64,000 nt of DNA, taken from positions 36,301 through 100,300 of the forward strand of contig NZ_BMJI01000009.1 in NCBI RefSeq assembly GCF_014643255.1, written 5' to 3'. A program made the translations under genes and the position numbers. The stretch comes from Tersicoccus solisilvae (GTDB lineage: Bacteria; Actinomycetota; Actinomycetes; Actinomycetales; Micrococcaceae). Positions 26,032 to 35,312 of this stretch are shown here, piece after piece. Numbering within the stretch: position 1 is the first letter of the stretch; the number at the start of each line of letters is the position of its first letter. The notes beneath the pieces are model-generated. The model made no database searches, had not been told where the DNA came from, and saw nothing but the letters and a program-made list of their open reading frames with translations.

Positions 26032-27927
26032 GTGCAGTTCCACCACCACGGTTACGTCTCGGGCGACCCGAGGATCCAGCCCGTCGCCGGCACCGGCGTC
26101 GATCGCCCGGACGAGCTCCCCGACGAGGTCGACGTGCTGATCGTGGGTTCCGGCCCGGCGGGCATGCTCGCCGCCGCCCAGCTTGCCCAGTTCCCCGGCA
26201 TCACGACGCGGATGGTCGAGCGCCGCGAGGGCCGGCTGGCCATCGGTCAGGCCGACGGCATCCAGGCCCGCAGCGTGGAAACGTTCCAGGCTTTCGGCTT
26301 CGCCGAGCGGATCATCGCCGAGGCGTACTGGATCACCGAGATGAACTTCTGGCGCCCCGGCACCGACGATCCGACCCGGATCGTGCGGGGCGGCCGCGCC
26401 GTCGACGACGAGTTCGGCATCAGCGAGTTCCCCCACCTGATCGTCAACCAGGCCCGCGTGCTCGACTACTTCGCGGAGGTGGCGGCCAACGCCCCGACCC
26501 GATTGACCCCGGACTACGGCTGGGACTTTCGCGGCCTGACCGTCGCGGACGAGGGTGAGCGGCCGGTGGCCGTGACGCTCACCGGCGTCGGCGCCCGCGA
26601 GGGCCAGGAGCGCACCGTCCGCGCGAAGTACGTGATCGGGTGCGACGGCGCCCGCAGCAAGGTGCGCGAGGCGATCGGCTGCACCCTGTCCGGCGACGCG
26701 GCCAACCACGCGTGGGGCGTCATGGACGTCCTGGCCGAGACGGACTTCCCGGACATCCGCACCAAGTGCGCCATCCAGTCCCACACCGGCGGCTCCATCC
26801 TGCTGATCCCGCGCGAGGGCGGCTTCCTGTTCCGGATGTACGTGGACCTCGGCGAGGTGCCGGTCGACAACGCGGGCGCCGTGCGGAGGACTCCGATCGA
26901 GGAGATCATCCGCCGCGCCAACGAGATCATGCACCCCTACACCGTCGAGGTCCGCGACGTGGCCTGGCACAGCGTCTACGAGGTGGGGCACCGACTCACC
27001 GACCGCTTCGACGACCTGCTGCCCGAGGCCGTAGGCACGCGCACCCCGCGAGTCTTCATCACGGGCGACGCCTGCCACACGCACAGCGCCAAGGCCGGCC
27101 AGGGCATGAACGTCTCGATGCAGGACGGCTTCAACATCGCCTGGAAGCTCGGGCACGTGCTGGAGGGCCGCAGCCCCGAGAGCCTCCTGTCCACCTACTC
27201 CGCCGAGCGGCAGGTCGTGGCGAAGAACCTCATCGACTTCGACAAGGAGTGGTCGACGCTGATGGCGAAGAAGCCGGAGGAGTTTGCCGATCCCGGCGAG
27301 CTGGAGGACTTCTACGTTCGCACCGCCGAGTTCCCGGCGGGTTTCATGACCGAGTACACCCCGTCGCTCATCACGGGCGAGACCAGGCATCAAGACCGGG
27401 CGGCCGGCTTCCCGGTGGGCAAGCGCTTCAAGTCGGCAGCCGCCGTGCGGGTGTGTGACACGAACCCGCTGCAGCTCGGCCACCTGGCTCAGGCCGACGG
27501 CCGGTGGCGGATCTACGTCTTCGCCGACGCGGCCCCGGCGGGATCGGTCGGCCCGGTGGCCGACCTGGCGCAGTGGCTGGAGAACGCGCCGGACTCCCCG
27601 CTGGCGGCCACGCCGGAGGGGGCCGATCCGGACGCGTGGTTCGACGTCAAGGTGATCTACCAGCAGCCGCACACCGAGATCGACCTCAACGCGGTGCCCT
27701 CCGCGTTCCGCCCGCAAGTGGGGCCGTTCTCCCTCACGGATCTGTCGAAGGTGTTCGGCGTGAACCCGAAGGCCGACATCTTCGAGGAGCGCGGGCTGGA
27801 TCGGGACGGCGTCGTCGTCGTCGTGCGGCCCGACCAGTACGTGGCCCACATCCTGCCGTTGAGCGCGACGGATGAGTTGGGTGCCTTCTTCGCCCCGATT
27901 CTCGGGCGGGCAACCGCCCGCTCCTGA
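26032..27927 (+). CDS. FAD-dependent aromatic-ring monooxygenase (phenol 2-/3-hydroxybenzoate 4-monooxygenase type)
   Basis: A 631-residue flavoprotein hydroxylase. The FAD-binding motif GSGPAG is at residues 39-44, the DG motif at VIGCDGARSKVREAIG, the GD motif at FITGDACHTHSAKAGQGMN, and the C-terminal thioredoxin-like dimerisation domain (Phe_hydrox_dim, about residues 450-625) is complete. This architecture hydroxylates phenols or hydroxybenzoates using NADPH and O2. It stands alone, with no ring-cleavage gene nearby, behind a double operator, so it is likely inducible. GTG 26032 follows GAGGAC. Confidence 0.9.
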   Translation: MQFHHHGYVSGDPRIQPVAGTGVDRPDELPDEVDVLIVGSGPAGMLAAAQLAQFPGITTRMVERREGRLAIGQADGIQARSVETFQAFGFAERIIAEAYWITEMNFWRPGTDDPTRIVRGGRAVDDEFGISEFPHLIVNQARVLDYFAEVAANAPTRLTPDYGWDFRGLTVADEGERPVAVTLTGVGAREGQERTVRAKYVIGCDGARSKVREAIGCTLSGDAANHAWGVMDVLAETDFPDIRTKCAIQSHTGGSILLIPREGGFLFRMYVDLGEVPVDNAGAVRRTPIEEIIRRANEIMHPYTVEVRDVAWHSVYEVGHRLTDRFDDLLPEAVGTRTPRVFITGDACHTHSAKAGQGMNVSMQDGFNIAWKLGHVLEGRSPESLLSTYSAERQVVAKNLIDFDKEWSTLMAKKPEEFADPGELEDFYVRTAEFPAGFMTEYTPSLITGETRHQDRAAGFPVGKRFKSAAAVRVCDTNPLQLGHLAQADGRWRIYVFADAAPAGSVGPVADLAQWLENAPDSPLAATPEGADPDAWFDVKVIYQQPHTEIDLNAVPSAFRPQVGPFSLTDLSKVFGVNPKADIFEERGLDRDGVVVVVRPDQYVAHILPLSATDELGAFFAPILGRATARS

Positions 27928-28039
27928 GCCGTCTGAGCAGGGCGTTCTCGAGCGGCAGCTCCGGTGGTCCATCATCGGCCGAGGGTGGGCGTCGAACCCG
28001 GGCCCGATGACCGCTGCGAGCCCGGATGCGCCCGCGTCG

Positions 28040-28399
28040 TCAGGGCACCGGCCTCGGCGGGGAGGACGGCCATCGACGCCGGGTCATCTCGGCGGTGACG
28101 TCCTGGTGCCGGTCGAGGGTCACGGGGTCGGCCCCGCCCGGCAGCGACAGGTACTCGTGGTCGAGCTGCCAGCAAAGTCGACTGTGGAGCACCTGCAGAT
28201 CGACCAGATCCAGGCCGTCCAGGTCGTCGGGGAACGGATCGTCGGGGGTGAGCACCAGCGGGTTGGCTCCCGCGGACCGCCGGCGCCGGCCGGCGAGCAA
28301 GGTGACACTGGCGCGCTCCGCGCGGTCCTCGCCGTGGGCGGCGGTGTCGGTCGAGAACGACGGCACGGAACACTCCATGCCTGCGTCAGACGTGTTCAC
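28040..28399 (-). CDS. hypothetical protein, possibly leaderless and operator-controlled
   Basis: A 119-residue protein of unknown family. The C-terminal half is acidic with the segment LDLVDLQVLHSRLCWQLDHE, then a basic/proline tail. No transmembrane or signal segment. GTG 28399 is chosen because TAAGCT (28411-28406) precedes it by 6 bases; an internal ATG at 28378 is the alternative. The TAAGCT box overlaps a TTACnnnGTAA inverted repeat like those beside the TetR gene at 4 kb. Confidence 0.55.
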   Translation of the reverse strand: MNTSDAGMECSVPSFSTDTAAHGEDRAERASVTLLAGRRRRSAGANPLVLTPDDPFPDDLDGLDLVDLQVLHSRLCWQLDHEYLSLPGGADPVTLDRHQDVTAEMTRRRWPSSPPRPVP

Positions 28400-28405
28400 G
28401 ACGCC

Positions 28406-28420
28406 AGCTTACGACGTAAG
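28406..28420. promoter_or_regulatory. putative operator TTACnnnGTAA, site 3, overlapping a -10 box
   Basis: On the minus strand it reads CTTACGTCGTAAGCT, the same layout as 3907-3893 (CTTACCTTGTAAGCT). It would block the leaderless promoter of the small gene at 28399. Confidence 0.5.
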
Positions 28421-28540
28421 GGATCGATCTCGCGACGTCTGCCCGACCCGGCCGTCCATCGTGGTCGACGACGTGACGGCGGTGCGCCGTGTCGACGGCA
28501 CCGCGTCCTGCCGCCGCCGCCTCGCCAGTAGCCTGAGATC

Positions 28541-29404
28541 ATGCCCGGACCTCGACCGCACCGCCCGCGCGTCACGCGCGCCGCGACCGTCACCGGCAGC
28601 GAGTGGCTCACCCGTGACCTCGTCCGCCTTCACCTGACCGGACCGGACCTGGCGAGCCTCGAGTCGCCGGCGCACACCGACAGCTACGTCAAGTTGCTGT
28701 TCGCGCCGCCCGGGGCGGACGACAGCTGGCCCTTCGATCCCGACCGGATCCAGGCCGAGCGTCCGCGCGAGCAGTGGCCGGTCACGCGCACCTATACGAT
28801 CCGCCGCCTCGACCCGGCCAGGGCCGAGATGGACCTGGACGTCGTGGTGCACGGGGAGGCGGGCCTGGCCGGTCCCTGGGCGGCGTCGGCGCGGCCGGGG
28901 CAGACCATCGGCTTCCGTGGCCCCGGCGGTGCCTGGTCGCCGGACCCCGGCGCCGATCACCACCTGCTCGTCGGAGATGAATCCGCGTACCCGGCGATCG
29001 CGGCCGCCCTCGACGCGCTGCCCGACGACGCGCGGGCGAGCGTGTTCCTCGAGGTGGCCGACGTGACCGCGCACCCGCCGTTGCGGCAGGGGCCCGGCAT
29101 CCGTGTCTCGTGGGTGCACCGCGCCGGTGCGGACGGTGCTGCGACCGCGCCCGGTGCCGCGCTCGCCGCCGCCGTCCGGTCGGCGGACCTGCCCGCCGGC
29201 GACCTCCGCGCCTTCGTGCACGGCAACGCCGAGATGATCAAGGATCTGCGCCGGTACCTGCTCGTCGAGCAGGGACTGCCACGGGACCGCGTCTCCATCT
29301 CCGGCTACTGGCGCACCGGCCAGACCGAGGACGCGTGGCAGGCGGGCAAGCGCGAGTTCGTGGTCCAGATGGAACGCGAGCAGGACGGCGCGGCCGCCGG
29401 CTGA
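28541..29404 (+). CDS. siderophore-interacting protein (FAD-linked ferric reductase)
   Basis: A 287-residue NADPH-dependent ferric-siderophore reductase family member. FAD-binding region: RTYTIRRLDPARAEMDLDVV (the RxYTxR motif) and WAASARPGQTIGFRGPGG. The C-terminal SIP domain contains LLVGDESAYPAIAAAL and FVHGNAEMIKDLRRYL, ending in VSISGYWRTGQTEDAW. It reduces cytosolic ferric siderophores to release iron. TAGCCT (28529-28534) sits 6 bases before the ATG, so it is probably leaderless. Confidence 0.94.
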   Translation: MPGPRPHRPRVTRAATVTGSEWLTRDLVRLHLTGPDLASLESPAHTDSYVKLLFAPPGADDSWPFDPDRIQAERPREQWPVTRTYTIRRLDPARAEMDLDVVVHGEAGLAGPWAASARPGQTIGFRGPGGAWSPDPGADHHLLVGDESAYPAIAAALDALPDDARASVFLEVADVTAHPPLRQGPGIRVSWVHRAGADGAATAPGAALAAAVRSADLPAGDLRAFVHGNAEMIKDLRRYLLVEQGLPRDRVSISGYWRTGQTEDAWQAGKREFVVQMEREQDGAAAG

Positions 29405-29471
29405 CGCACCCCGCCGCGACGAGATCGACAGCCTGCTGACGGCATGCTCGCGATCGGGCCCTGACATGGGC

Positions 29472-29477
29472 TAGCCT
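29472..29477 (+). promoter_or_regulatory. -10 box of a leaderless promoter for fdhA
   Basis: TAGCCT followed by 6 bases and the ATG at 29484. Confidence 0.55.
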
Positions 29478-29483
29478 CGCACC

Positions 29484-32400
29484 ATGGCGACGCGCAGGTT
29501 CCTGGGCTGGCCGGCAGTGCGACAGTTCGCCTCCGGTGACTGGCTCGGTCGTGGCCCGGCGGTGACGTCGCCGCGGACGGAGAGCCTGAAGCCCCGCACG
29601 AGCACCGCCGACCGGGTCGTGCAGAGCGTCTGCCCGTACTGTGCGGTGGGGTGCGGCCAACGCGTGTTCGTCAAGGACGAGAAGGTCGTGCAGATCGAGG
29701 GCGACCCGGATTCCCCGATCTCGCGGGGCCGGCTGTGCCCCAAGGGCTCGGCGAGCGAGCAGCTGGTGAACTCGACCGGCCGCCAGACCGAGGTCCTCTA
29801 TCGCGCGCCGCGCGCCACCGAGTGGCAGCGCCTCGACCGGGACACCGCGATCGACATGATCGCCGACCGATTCCTCGCGGCCCGGCGCAAGGGCTGGCAG
29901 GACGCCGACGAGCAGGGCCGGCAACTGCGCCGCACGATGGGCATCGCGTCCCTGGGCGGCGCCACCCTGGACAACGAAGAGAACTACCTGATCAAGAAGC
30001 TCTTTACCGCGGCCGGAGCGATCCAGGTCGAGAACCAGGCCCGGATTTGACACTCCTCCACGGTTCCCAGTCTGGGAACCTCGTTCGGACGTGGCGGGGC
30101 CACGCAGAGTCTGCAGGACATGGCCAACGCCGACTGCATCGTGATCGAGGGCTCCAACATGGCCGAGTGCCATCCCGTGGGGTTCCAGTGGGTCGCCGAG
30201 GCGAAGGCGCGTGGAGCGAAGATCATCCACGTCGACCCGCGGTTCACGCGCACGTCAGCGGTCGCTGACAAGCACGTGCCGATCCGGGTCGGATCGGACA
30301 TCGCCCTGCTCGGCGCGCTGATCAATCACGTCCTGACGAACGACCTCTGGTTCAAGGAGTACGTGCTCGCGTACACCAACGCGGCGACCATCGTGAACAG
30401 CGACTACCGCGACGCCGAGGACCTCGGCGGCCTCTTCTCCGGCATCGACCCGGCGACCGGTCACTACGACACCACCACGTGGGCCTACGCCGACGGCGAC
30501 TCGGGCGAGGAGACGACCGGCGACAGCCACGGCTCCGAGGCGTCGGCGCGTGCGGCCGGCGACGAGCACGGCAGCGGCGGCCCCCCGCTCGACGCCACCG
30601 ACGCGCGCCGCGACGCGACGCTGCAGGATCCGTTCACCGTGTTCCAGATCCTCAAGCGGCACTACGCCCGGTACACGCCGGAGATGGTGCAGGAGATCTG
30701 TGGCATCTCGGCGGAGGACTTCGCCTACCTGGCCCGTGCCATCACGGAGAACTCCGGGCGGGACCGCACCACCTGCTTCGCGTACGCGGTCGGCTGGACC
30801 CAGCACGGCACCGGCGCCCAGTACATCCGCACCGCCGCCATCCTCCAGCTGCTGCTGGGCAACATGGGCCGCCCCGGTGGCGGCATCATGGCGCTGCGCG
30901 GCCACGCCAGCATCCAGGGGTCCACGGACATCCCCACCCTCTTCAACCTACTGCCCGGCTACCTGCCGATGCCGAGCGTGGGCACGCACGACACGTTCGA
31001 CGACTACCTCTCCGCCATCTTCACCAAGAAGCAGAAGGGTTTCTGGGGCAACGCCGACGCCTACACCGTCAGCCTGCTCAAGGCGTGGTGGGGCGATGCC
31101 GCGACGGCGGAGAACGACTGGGCGTACTCCTACCTGCCCCGACTCACCGGCGCGCACGGCACGTTCCAGACGTTGACCGCGATGCTCGACGACAAGGTCG
31201 ACGGGTACTTCATCCTCGGGCAGAACCCGGCCGTCGGCTCGTCCAACGGGCGCATGCAGCGGATGGCGATGTCGCACCTGAAGTGGCTGGTCGTCCGGGA
31301 CCTCAGCCTGATCGAGTCGGCCACCTGGTGGAAGGACGGCCCGGAGATCGCCACCGGGGAACTGCGCACGGAGGACATCGAGACGGAGGTCTTCTTCCTG
31401 CCCGCGGCCTCGCACGTGGAGAAGGCGGGCACGTTCACCCAGACGCAGCGGCTGCTGCAGTGGCGGCACCGAGCCGTGGCACCGCCGGGGGACTGCCAGA
31501 GCGAGCTGGAGTTCTTCCACGAACTGGGCCAGCGGCTACGGGCCCGGCTGGCCGGGTCGACCGACGAGCGCGACCGGCCGCTGCTGGACCTGACCTGGGA
31601 CTACCCGCTGGACGAGCACGGCGAGGTGAACCCCGAGGCGGTGCTCGCCGAGATCAACGGCCGCCACCTGAGCGGCCCGGATGCAGGCAGGCCCCTGTCC
31701 GCCTACACCGAGATGCGGGCCGACGGCTCGACCGACGGCGGCTGCTGGATCTACACGGGTGTCTACGCCGACGGGATCAATCACGCGGCGAACCGCAAGC
31801 CGGGCCGGGAGCAGAGCCCCGCCGCCCTGGAGTGGGGCTGGGCCTGGCCGGCCAACCGGCGCGTGCTCTACAACCGCGCCTCGGCGGACCCGGACGGCAA
31901 GCCCTGGAGCGAGCGCAAACGCTACATCTGGTGGGACGAGGAGAAGGGCACCTGGACCGGCGACGACGTGCCGGACTTCCCGCCCGGCCTGGCGCCCGGC
32001 ACTCGTCCCGACCCCGAGGTCGGGGGCCCGGAGGCGCTGGCCGGCGATGACCCGTTCATCATGCAGGCCGACGGGAAGGGCTGGCTGTTCGCCCCGAAGG
32101 GCATGCTCGACGGGCCGCTGCCCACGCACTACGAGCCGCAGGAATCGCCCGTCGCCAACGCGTTGTACCCGCAGCAGCGGGATCCGGCGCGCGTGATCTT
32201 CGACCGGCCCGACAACCTCAGCGCGCCGAGCGCGGACGAGCGCGGGGCCGGGGTCTACCCGTTCGTCTTCACGACGTACCGGCTGACGGAGCACCACACG
32301 GCCGGCGGCATGAGCCGGTGGCTGCCGTACCTGGCCGAGCTGCAGCCGGAGATGTTCTGCGAGGTCTCGCCCGAGCTGGCCGCCGAGCGCGGGCTGGAGA

Positions 32401-32840
32401 ACGGGCAGTGGGCCACGATCGTCTCCCCGCGCGCGGCGATCGAGGCGAAGGTGCTCGTCACCGAGCGGATGACCCCGCTGCGGATCGGCGGCCGCGCCGT
32501 GCACCAGATCGGGCTGCCGTACCACTGGGGGACCGGGGGCACCGGGGCCGTGGTGGAGGGCGACGGCGCCAACGACCTGCTCGGCATCACGCTCGACGCC
32601 AACACGCAGATCCAGGACTCGAAGGCCGCGACGTGCGACATCCGGCCGGGCCGGCGACCGCGTGGACCGGCCCTGCTCGCCCTGGTCGAGGAGTACCGGG
32701 ACCGCGCGGGGGTGAACGCCGAGACCGGCAGTGAGCGGCTCTCGCCCGGCCTGCCGGTGGACGGCGCCGACGCCGAGGAGAGCCGCGCCGGCCGGGACGA
32801 GGCCGACGGCGCGGACGCCGACGCCACGAAGGAGAACTGA
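29484..32840 (+). CDS. fdhA: selenocysteine-containing formate dehydrogenase, catalytic subunit (Sec at codon 189)
   Basis: Molybdopterin oxidoreductase of 1118 residues when the in-frame UGA at 30048-30050 is read as selenocysteine. The N-terminal [4Fe-4S] ligands are C50, C53, C57 (CPYCAVGC) and C85. UGA follows ENQARI and precedes HSSTVPSLG, exactly the place of the active-site Sec in FdnG/FdhF-type enzymes. A hairpin 11 bases after the UGA resembles the E. coli fdhF SECIS, and selA, selB, selD and tRNA-Sec are nearby. RRFL stands at residues 4-7, but there is no hydrophobic stretch after it, so Tat export is doubtful. A low-complexity acidic insert (DGDSGEETTGDSHGSEASA) lies near residue 335. 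The stop overlaps the fdhB start. Confidence 0.95.
30062..30080 (+). promoter_or_regulatory. bacterial SECIS-like hairpin after the fdhA UGA
   Basis: GGTTCCCAGTCTGGGAACC: 8-bp perfect stem with loop GUC, so the apical part reads AGUCU. The 11-base distance from the UGA and the loop match the fdhF SECIS recalled from E. coli, where SelB binds the apical loop. Confidence 0.85.
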
Positions 32841-33883
32841 TGGGTCAGCTGGCCGGACCGGCGAATCCCGCCGTCGACGCGCACTGGGAGCACGTTCACG
32901 ATCGCCGGGGCTTCTTCACCGACACCTCCATCTGCATCGGCTGCAAGGCCTGCGAGGTCGCGTGCAAGGAGTGGAACCACAACCCGCAGGACGGGCAGCT
33001 GCAGCTGTCCGGCCAGTCGTACGACAACACCGGCGGGCTCGGCGCGAGCACCTGGCGGCACGTGGCCTTCGTCGAGCAGGGCACCGAGCAGATCGAGCAG
33101 GCCCGGGAGTCCGGGCGTGCCCTCGTCTCCCTCGGCATGCCGCGCATCGGGCCCCCGCCGTCCACCCCGTCGATGGCCACCACGAGCGAGACCGCGCCGC
33201 CGGACACCCCGCAGTTCCGCTGGCTGATGTCCTCGGACGTGTGCAAGCACTGCACCCACGCCGGCTGCCTGGACGTCTGCCCCACCGGGGCGCTGTTCCG
33301 CACCGAATACGGCACCGTGGTGGTCCAGGACGACGTCTGCAACGGCTGCGGCACGTGCGTGGCGGGCTGCCCGTTCGGCGTCATCGAGCGCCGGGAGGAC
33401 GGCACCGTCCTCGTGGCCGGGGACCGCAACGGGCCCCCGGCGGAACTGAAGCAGCGGGTCGGGAAGAAGGCGACGCGGGTCGCCACGCCGGGGGAGAAGC
33501 CCAAGGGCGGCGTCGCCCAGAAGTGCACCCTGTGCTACGACCGGATGGTCGACGACCAGACGCCGGCCTGCGCGCAGGCGTGCCCGACCACGTCCATCAA
33601 GTACGGCGACCACGACGACATGGTCGCCACGGCGCGCGCCCGCGTCGCCCAGCTGCACGCCGAGGGCCGCACCGAGGCGCGGCTGTACGGCGCCAACGAG
33701 CTCGACGGTGTCGGCGGCACCGGCTCGGTCTTCCTGCTGCTCGACGAGCCCGAGGTGTACGGCCTGCCGCCGGACCCACGGGTGCCCACCGCCGACCTGC
33801 CGCAGATGTACAAGCGCGCCGGGATGGCCGTCGCGGGCCTGCTCGCGGCGACGGCCGTGGCGTTCCTCGGAGGCCGCCGATGA
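32840..33883 (+). CDS. fdhB: formate dehydrogenase iron-sulfur (electron-transfer) subunit
   Basis: A 347-residue ferredoxin-like beta subunit. Four cysteine clusters for [4Fe-4S] centres are visible: CIGCKACEVAC (about residue 32), CKHCTHAGCLDVCPTGA, CNGCGTCVAGCPFGV and CTLCYDRMVDDQTPACAQAC. A hydrophobic C-terminal helix (MAVAGLLAATAVAFLGG) may tether it to the membrane. The ATG overlaps the fdhA stop and the stop overlaps the next ATG, so translation is coupled. It passes electrons from FdhA to the membrane subunit. Confidence 0.95.
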   Translation: MGQLAGPANPAVDAHWEHVHDRRGFFTDTSICIGCKACEVACKEWNHNPQDGQLQLSGQSYDNTGGLGASTWRHVAFVEQGTEQIEQARESGRALVSLGMPRIGPPPSTPSMATTSETAPPDTPQFRWLMSSDVCKHCTHAGCLDVCPTGALFRTEYGTVVVQDDVCNGCGTCVAGCPFGVIERREDGTVLVAGDRNGPPAELKQRVGKKATRVATPGEKPKGGVAQKCTLCYDRMVDDQTPACAQACPTTSIKYGDHDDMVATARARVAQLHAEGRTEARLYGANELDGVGGTGSVFLLLDEPEVYGLPPDPRVPTADLPQMYKRAGMAVAGLLAATAVAFLGGRR

Positions 33884-34998
33884 GCACGTCCGTCTATGAC
33901 AGCTACCGGCCGCCCGAGCAGCCCCGCACCCGGCGCGAGCGGCGGGACCGTGACCGCCGGGAGGCGCGGGGCGGCGCGGCGGGATCGCGGCAGCGCGGCG
34001 GGACCGAGGGCAACCGTGAGATGGCGATGGTGCCCGACGTCGAGTTCACCTCGTACTACGGCCGGCCCGTGGTCAAGCCCGCCCCGTGGGGCGACGACGT
34101 CGCGGCCTACCTGTTCCTCGGCGGAGTGGCCGGCGGGTCCGGGCTGCTCGCCCTGGGCGGGCAGCTGACCGGCCGGCCCGCGCTGCGGCGCAACGCGCGG
34201 CTGGGGGCGCTCGCCGCCGTCGCCGTCGGCGGGGTCGCCCTCGTGCGGGACCTGGGCCGGCCCGAGCGTTTCCTCAACATGCTCCGCACGATCAAGCTGA
34301 CCTCGCCGATGAGCGTGGGCTCCTGGATCCTCAGCGCGTTCGGCGCCGGCATCGGCGTGGCCGCGGCGGCCGAGGTGGACCGGATGACCGGGTCGCGGCT
34401 GCCGCTCGGCCCGCTGCGGCGCGTGCTCAACGCCGTCGAGGGGCCGGCCGGGGTGGAGGCCGCCGTGTTCGCCGGGCCGCTCGCCGCCTACACCGCCGTC
34501 CTGCTCGCCGACACCGCGACCCCGACGTGGAACGCGGCCCGCGAGGAGCTGCCGTTCGTCTTCGTCAGTTCCGCGGCCCTCGCCTCGGGAGGCCTGGCGA
34601 TGATCACCACGCCGGTCGCGCAGACCGGTCCCGCCCGGGTCCTCGCCCTGACCGGCATCGCCGGGGACATCGTCTCGGTGCGCACGATGAAGGCCCGGAT
34701 GGATCCGGTGGCGGCCGAACCGCTGCGGCAGGGTAAGCCCGGCGCGATGCTCGAGTGGAGCGAGCGGCTCGTCGTCGCCGGTGCCGTCGGCACGCTGGCG
34801 GCCGGCCGCAGCCGCATCGTGGCCGTCCTCTCCGGGGCCGCGCTGCTGACGGCGTCCGCGCTGACCCGGTTCGCCACGCTGCACGCCGGCATCGCGTCGG
34901 CGAAGGATCCGCGCTACACGATCGAGCCGCAGAAGCGACGGCTGGCGGCGCGGCGGGCGGCCGGCGTCACGGACGACGCCATCACGACCGCCGGCTGA
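33880..34998 (+). CDS. formate dehydrogenase membrane subunit, NrfD/PsrC type
   Basis: A 372-residue polytopic membrane protein of the NrfD (polysulfide reductase) family: FLGGVAGGSGLLALGGQL and LRDLGRPERFLNML are the family signatures, and further helices follow with the PSTWNAAREELP-like loop present as TPTWNAAREELPFVF. An arginine-rich, disordered 45-residue N-terminus precedes the first helix. NrfD subunits receive electrons from the iron-sulfur subunit and reduce quinone without haem. The last 40 bases of the gene are duplicated 302 bp downstream. Confidence 0.9.
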   Translation: MSTSVYDSYRPPEQPRTRRERRDRDRREARGGAAGSRQRGGTEGNREMAMVPDVEFTSYYGRPVVKPAPWGDDVAAYLFLGGVAGGSGLLALGGQLTGRPALRRNARLGALAAVAVGGVALVRDLGRPERFLNMLRTIKLTSPMSVGSWILSAFGAGIGVAAAAEVDRMTGSRLPLGPLRRVLNAVEGPAGVEAAVFAGPLAAYTAVLLADTATPTWNAAREELPFVFVSSAALASGGLAMITTPVAQTGPARVLALTGIAGDIVSVRTMKARMDPVAAEPLRQGKPGAMLEWSERLVVAGAVGTLAAGRSRIVAVLSGAALLTASALTRFATLHAGIASAKDPRYTIEPQKRRLAARRAAGVTDDAITTAG

Positions 34999-35001
34999 GG
35001 C
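34961..35001 (+). repeat. 41-bp direct repeat, copy 1 (3' end of the NrfD-type gene)
   Basis: Begins CCGGCGTCACGGACG and ends CCGCCGGCTGAGGC, covering the last 38 coding bases with the stop codon, plus three. A perfect second copy is at 35263-35303. Confidence 0.95.
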
Positions 35002-35262
35002 GGCTCCCCGACGCCGCGGCGGCAGCGGAGCCCGGTTGCGGCGCCGCGTGTTTGGGCTGGGGTGCGGCGGTTCCTGGTGGCGGTGTGGTGCCTGCAGCGG
35101 AGCCCGGTTGCGGCAATGCGTGATCGTGCTGTCGCACTCTGGCCCAGGTTCGGCGCTGCTTGTTCGGGCTGGGGTGCGGTGACTCCTGGTGGCGGCGTGG
35201 TGCCTGCAGCGGAGCCCGATTCCGGCACTGGCATTCGGGCTGTGGTGCGGCGGCTCCTCGCA
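35002..35262. repeat. REP-like palindromic repeat block A, three units
   Basis: The 261 bp between the 41-bp repeats. It has three units of GCAGCGGAGCCCG, a short spacer and then CGGGCTGGGGTGCGG or a variant (units near 35022-35067, 35093-35177 and 35206-35250). Inverted arms AGCCCGA/TCGGGCT make each a hairpin. Spacers share CCTGGTGGCGG. No coding signal on either strand. The block lies between the convergent fdh operon and selD. Confidence 0.8.
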
Positions 35263-35303
35263 CCGGCGTCACGGACGACGCCATCACGACCGCCGGCTGA
35301 GGC
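35263..35303 (+). repeat. 41-bp direct repeat, copy 2
   Basis: Perfect copy of 34961-35001. It ends 9 bp before the selD stop codon. Duplicate flanks around a repeat block suggest insertion with target duplication, or a tandem duplication with later expansion. Confidence 0.95.
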
Positions 35304-35312
35304 CGGTCAGCC

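Noticed and set aside
30048..30050. UGA in fdhA as a premature stop or pseudogene mark
   Set aside because: The frame stays open with full homology on both sides, the codon sits at the active-site Sec position, a SECIS-like hairpin follows, and all Sec genes are present.
35002..35262. Repeat block A as a coding gene
   Set aside because: Frames through it are short, differ between repeat units and show no known domain; conservation is in inverted arms instead.
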